IMG/VR virus record: IMGVR_UViG_3300011115_000171
Span: 1 to 23,767 of that record
Source of the DNA: a virus
Strand: one strand, 5' to 3'
DNA: 23,767 nt
The stretch's first letter is position 1, and every line of letters begins with the position of its first letter. Shown here one piece after another: positions 21,846 to 23,767 of this stretch. The notes below the pieces were generated by a model, which was not told where the DNA came from, ran no database searches, and worked only from the letters and a program-made list of their open reading frames with translations. The translations under genes were made by a program, and so were the position numbers.

Positions 21846-21875
21846 GCTCTCTCCCCATAAGGGAGAGGGCTTTTT
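21846..21875 (+). terminator. Intrinsic terminator after capsid genes
   Basis: GCTCTCTCCC pairs with GGGAGAGGGC over 10 bp (one G-U) around a CATAA loop and is followed by TTTTT. It is nine bases beyond the capsid-operon stop. The 3' arm (GGGAGAGG) is also the only candidate Shine-Dalgarno for the gene starting at 21877. Confidence 0.9.
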
Positions 21876-21876
21876 A

Positions 21877-23508
21877 ATGACATTTGTACCCCTTAAAATT
21901 GTTGGCAAGTGCGTAGCAGATGATGAGACTCTGTTTACACACATGGAAAATGCGGTAGCGCGTGGGTATCCACAGATTACCAAGCAAAATGAAGCCAAGG
22001 GTGGTGCGATTGCGTTGGTGGCAAGTGGGCCAAGCGTAGCGTCACAAATAGATGTCATTAAAAAGATGCAAGCCGATGGTGTGAAAATAGTTGCTATTAA
22101 AGACGCACACGATTGGTTATTAACACAAGGCGTTGTCCCTAATTACGCATTAGCCATTGACCCACAAGAACACAGAATATCGTTTTACACCCCTCATAAG
22201 GGCGTGGAGTACATGATTGCAAGCCAATGCCACAAGGCTATGTTTGACAATTTAGAGGGTTATAACGTCACGATTTGGCATCCTTATGTAATGAAAGGTC
22301 AAAACCGCCCTAAAAATGTTATGTTGGTGGGTGGTGGGACTACATCGGGACTTAGAGCAATTTCGTTGTTCTACGTTATGGGATGGCGACACTTTGCGTT
22401 ATTTGGATACGATTCATGCAACCAAGGCGATAAATTAAGAATTAACGGATCGGGTCTAAAAAACGGCGATGTTTTAAATGAGATACGGATAGAAGAAGAT
22501 GGGGAGACGTTTTACGCTAATCCATCGATGGCATTACAAGCCGAGCATTTTCAGACTTACTACGATTATTTGCCTGACGCAACATTCACGGGTTATGGGC
22601 ATGGGTTAATCCAAGCCATTATTAAGAAACGAGAACAAAATGCGGTTGAGTTACAAGGGCTTATCGACAACAATAAAACGCAGAACAAGCGCACCTCGTT
22701 TATTCATTGGGGCAACAAGACTTCCGCAAGTTGGCGTTACCGCGCCCAAATTCCGAGTGAAGGATGGGCTACCCTTAACGACTTTACGGCAGACACATTA
22801 ATATTTGCCAAACCACAAGCCAATGAGTTGATGCACATGGCAAGGGCTAAAGCACGGGGCGCATGGGTGGTTGTGGACTTTTGTGATGATCACTTTGATT
22901 GGGTTCACTATAAAGAAGCGTTACGCCTTGCGGATGCGGTCACTTGCCCAACCGAGGCAATGGCACAAATTATTAAAGGACACGGACGGGATGCAATGGT
23001 AATTGCCGACCCGTATGAATACCCCGAAGCCAAACCACATTACAACGGAGTAAATTTGTTATGGTATGGTCATGCGGTAAACAGACACAGTTTAGAGCGC
23101 ATCATGCCCGACTTAGAAGGCTATCCGTTACGGGTGGTTTCTAACTTTGGTGGCGCAATTCCTTGGTCACATGAGACTATGTTGGAAGAATTTGCAAGAG
23201 CCGACATTGTTATCATTCCAAAGACGGAAGAATACAAAAGCCCAAATCGGGCAATTGAGGCAATTAGGCAAGGATGTTTTGTGGTGGCTGAACCGCAACC
23301 TTCGCTCAAAGATTTTCCAATTTGGTTAGGTGATATTAAGGAAGGTATCGAATGGACAAAACAACAGAACGTGAACGAACTTATTTCCAAGGCGCAGAAA
23401 TTCGTGACGGAGTGGTACACGCCAAAAATACTAATCGACAAATGGAAGACGTATACGACGTTGCGTACAACCTTGGATGCGGAAAAAAGAAATGGGACGG
23501 TTGGATAA
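21877..23508 (+). CDS. Two-domain glycan enzyme: DUF115/MptE-like plus GT-B glycosyltransferase
   Basis: Residues ~40-260 of the 543-residue protein show AIALVASGPSVASQIDVI, then KIVAIKDAHDWLLTQGVVPNYALAIDPQEH, LVGGGTTSG and HFALFGYDSC. This is the DUF115 / 6-hydroxymethylpterin-diphosphokinase-MptE-like fold, related to Maf flagellin glycosylation proteins. Residues ~270-540 look like a GT4-type transferase (DTLIFAKPQANELMHMARAKA, VNLLWYGHAVNRHSLERI, RADIVIIPKTEEYKSPNRAIEAIRQG). It may build or transfer a glycan on virion or host surface. The start follows a terminator T-run directly. The end overlaps the next gene by 157 nt. Confidence 0.75.
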   Translation: MTFVPLKIVGKCVADDETLFTHMENAVARGYPQITKQNEAKGGAIALVASGPSVASQIDVIKKMQADGVKIVAIKDAHDWLLTQGVVPNYALAIDPQEHRISFYTPHKGVEYMIASQCHKAMFDNLEGYNVTIWHPYVMKGQNRPKNVMLVGGGTTSGLRAISLFYVMGWRHFALFGYDSCNQGDKLRINGSGLKNGDVLNEIRIEEDGETFYANPSMALQAEHFQTYYDYLPDATFTGYGHGLIQAIIKKREQNAVELQGLIDNNKTQNKRTSFIHWGNKTSASWRYRAQIPSEGWATLNDFTADTLIFAKPQANELMHMARAKARGAWVVVDFCDDHFDWVHYKEALRLADAVTCPTEAMAQIIKGHGRDAMVIADPYEYPEAKPHYNGVNLLWYGHAVNRHSLERIMPDLEGYPLRVVSNFGGAIPWSHETMLEEFARADIVIIPKTEEYKSPNRAIEAIRQGCFVVAEPQPSLKDFPIWLGDIKEGIEWTKQQNVNELISKAQKFVTEWYTPKILIDKWKTYTTLRTTLDAEKRNGTVG

Positions 23509-23767
23509 ACGTCGATTTGCACTCCGATATTTCCGACATTAAATGCGACCTTAAAAAACTAGAAATTGGCTCAGATAGCGCAGATGCGGTTGCCGCCATT
23601 CACGTTTTAGAGCATTTCTACGAATACGAAGTTTTTGACGTATTGACCGAATGGAAACGGGTTTTAAAGCCAAACGGTAAGATGATCCTAGAACTTCCAT
23701 GTATGGACAAAGTGTTTGCCTACATTCATAATTGCGTGATCACCAAGACCCCATTAATGCCTTTTAT
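23352..23767 (+). CDS. Class I SAM methyltransferase, 3' end outside window
   Basis: The frame encodes MDKTTERERTYFQGAEIRDG..., then YNLGCGKKKWDGWINVDLH (SAM-binding motif I and following acidic loop). ADAVAAIHVLEHFYEYE and EWKRVLKPNGKMILELPC follow, the standard Methyltransf_11 order; substrate unknown. AAGGAAGG lies 6 nt before the ATG at 23352, so I prefer it to the ATG at 23442, which has no Shine-Dalgarno. The gene thus begins 157 nt inside the glycosyltransferase gene, suggesting a joint role in glycan synthesis or O-methylation of a sugar. It is cut by the window edge. Confidence 0.8.
   Translation, partial: MDKTTERERTYFQGAEIRDGVVHAKNTNRQMEDVYDVAYNLGCGKKKWDGWINVDLHSDISDIKCDLKKLEIGSDSADAVAAIHVLEHFYEYEVFDVLTEWKRVLKPNGKMILELPCMDKVFAYIHNCVITKTPLMPF

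Noticed and set aside
1-23767. CRISPR array or integrase/attachment site
   Set aside because: No regularly spaced repeats and no recombinase gene were found; lifestyle cannot be inferred from this window.

Overview
The window is a gene-dense tailed-phage (or prophage) genome segment, open at both edges. It carries a lysis cassette, a leftward recombination operon, a divergent control region, a rightward replication/modification/recombination operon, and the terminase, portal, scaffold and capsid genes. The moderate G+C, the TTA/TTG/CAA-rich codon use, and the YqaJ + ERF + RusA + NinB + P22-like portal set suggest a proteobacterial phage, perhaps of a freshwater betaproteobacterium. That host is inference from general resemblance; nothing in the window proves it. 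A long P22-type portal plus a separate scaffold gene fits a short-tailed virion, but no tail gene that would settle it is visible.

Layout. Positions 1-1313 (+): a partial gene, a small membrane protein, a holin and an M15 endolysin. Positions 1304-5548 (-): about fourteen tightly coupled genes. Those nearest the promoter are small proteins, then an ERF annealing protein, a YqaJ exonuclease, a small protein with an SSB-like tip and a winged-helix protein. Further down come small modular proteins, one of which is a stand-alone homologue of the C-terminal domain of RNA polymerase alpha. Positions 5549-5694: divergent promoters and operator-like palindromes. Positions 5695-5859 (+): a 54-residue Cro/YdaS-like HTH protein. 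Positions 5860-6288: a long hairpin RNA/terminator and a doubtful ORF. Positions 6289-10117 (+): a replication protein, an orphan DNA methyltransferase, RusA, NinB, a zinc-ribbon micro-protein, a YbcO-like nuclease, a Dps-like helical protein and a GT8-like glycosyltransferase. Positions 10110-21837 (+): an ADP-ribosyltransferase-like protein, small and large terminase, portal, fibre-like proteins, scaffold, major capsid protein and a probable decoration protein, closed by a strong terminator. Positions 21877-23767 (+): a two-domain glycosyltransferase overlapping a SAM methyltransferase that runs off the window.

Most junctions are ATGA, GTGA, TTGA or TAATG overlaps, so translation is probably coupled across each operon. 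Several real genes are shorter than about 60 codons or use GTG/TTG starts and were found by reading codons directly. The points most worth checking are the phage alpha-CTD protein, the dnaX-like slippery heptamer near the left edge, the 118-nt hairpin beside the Cro-like gene, the SSB-tip protein, the ADP-ribosyltransferase-like protein and the 157-nt out-of-frame overlap near the right edge.
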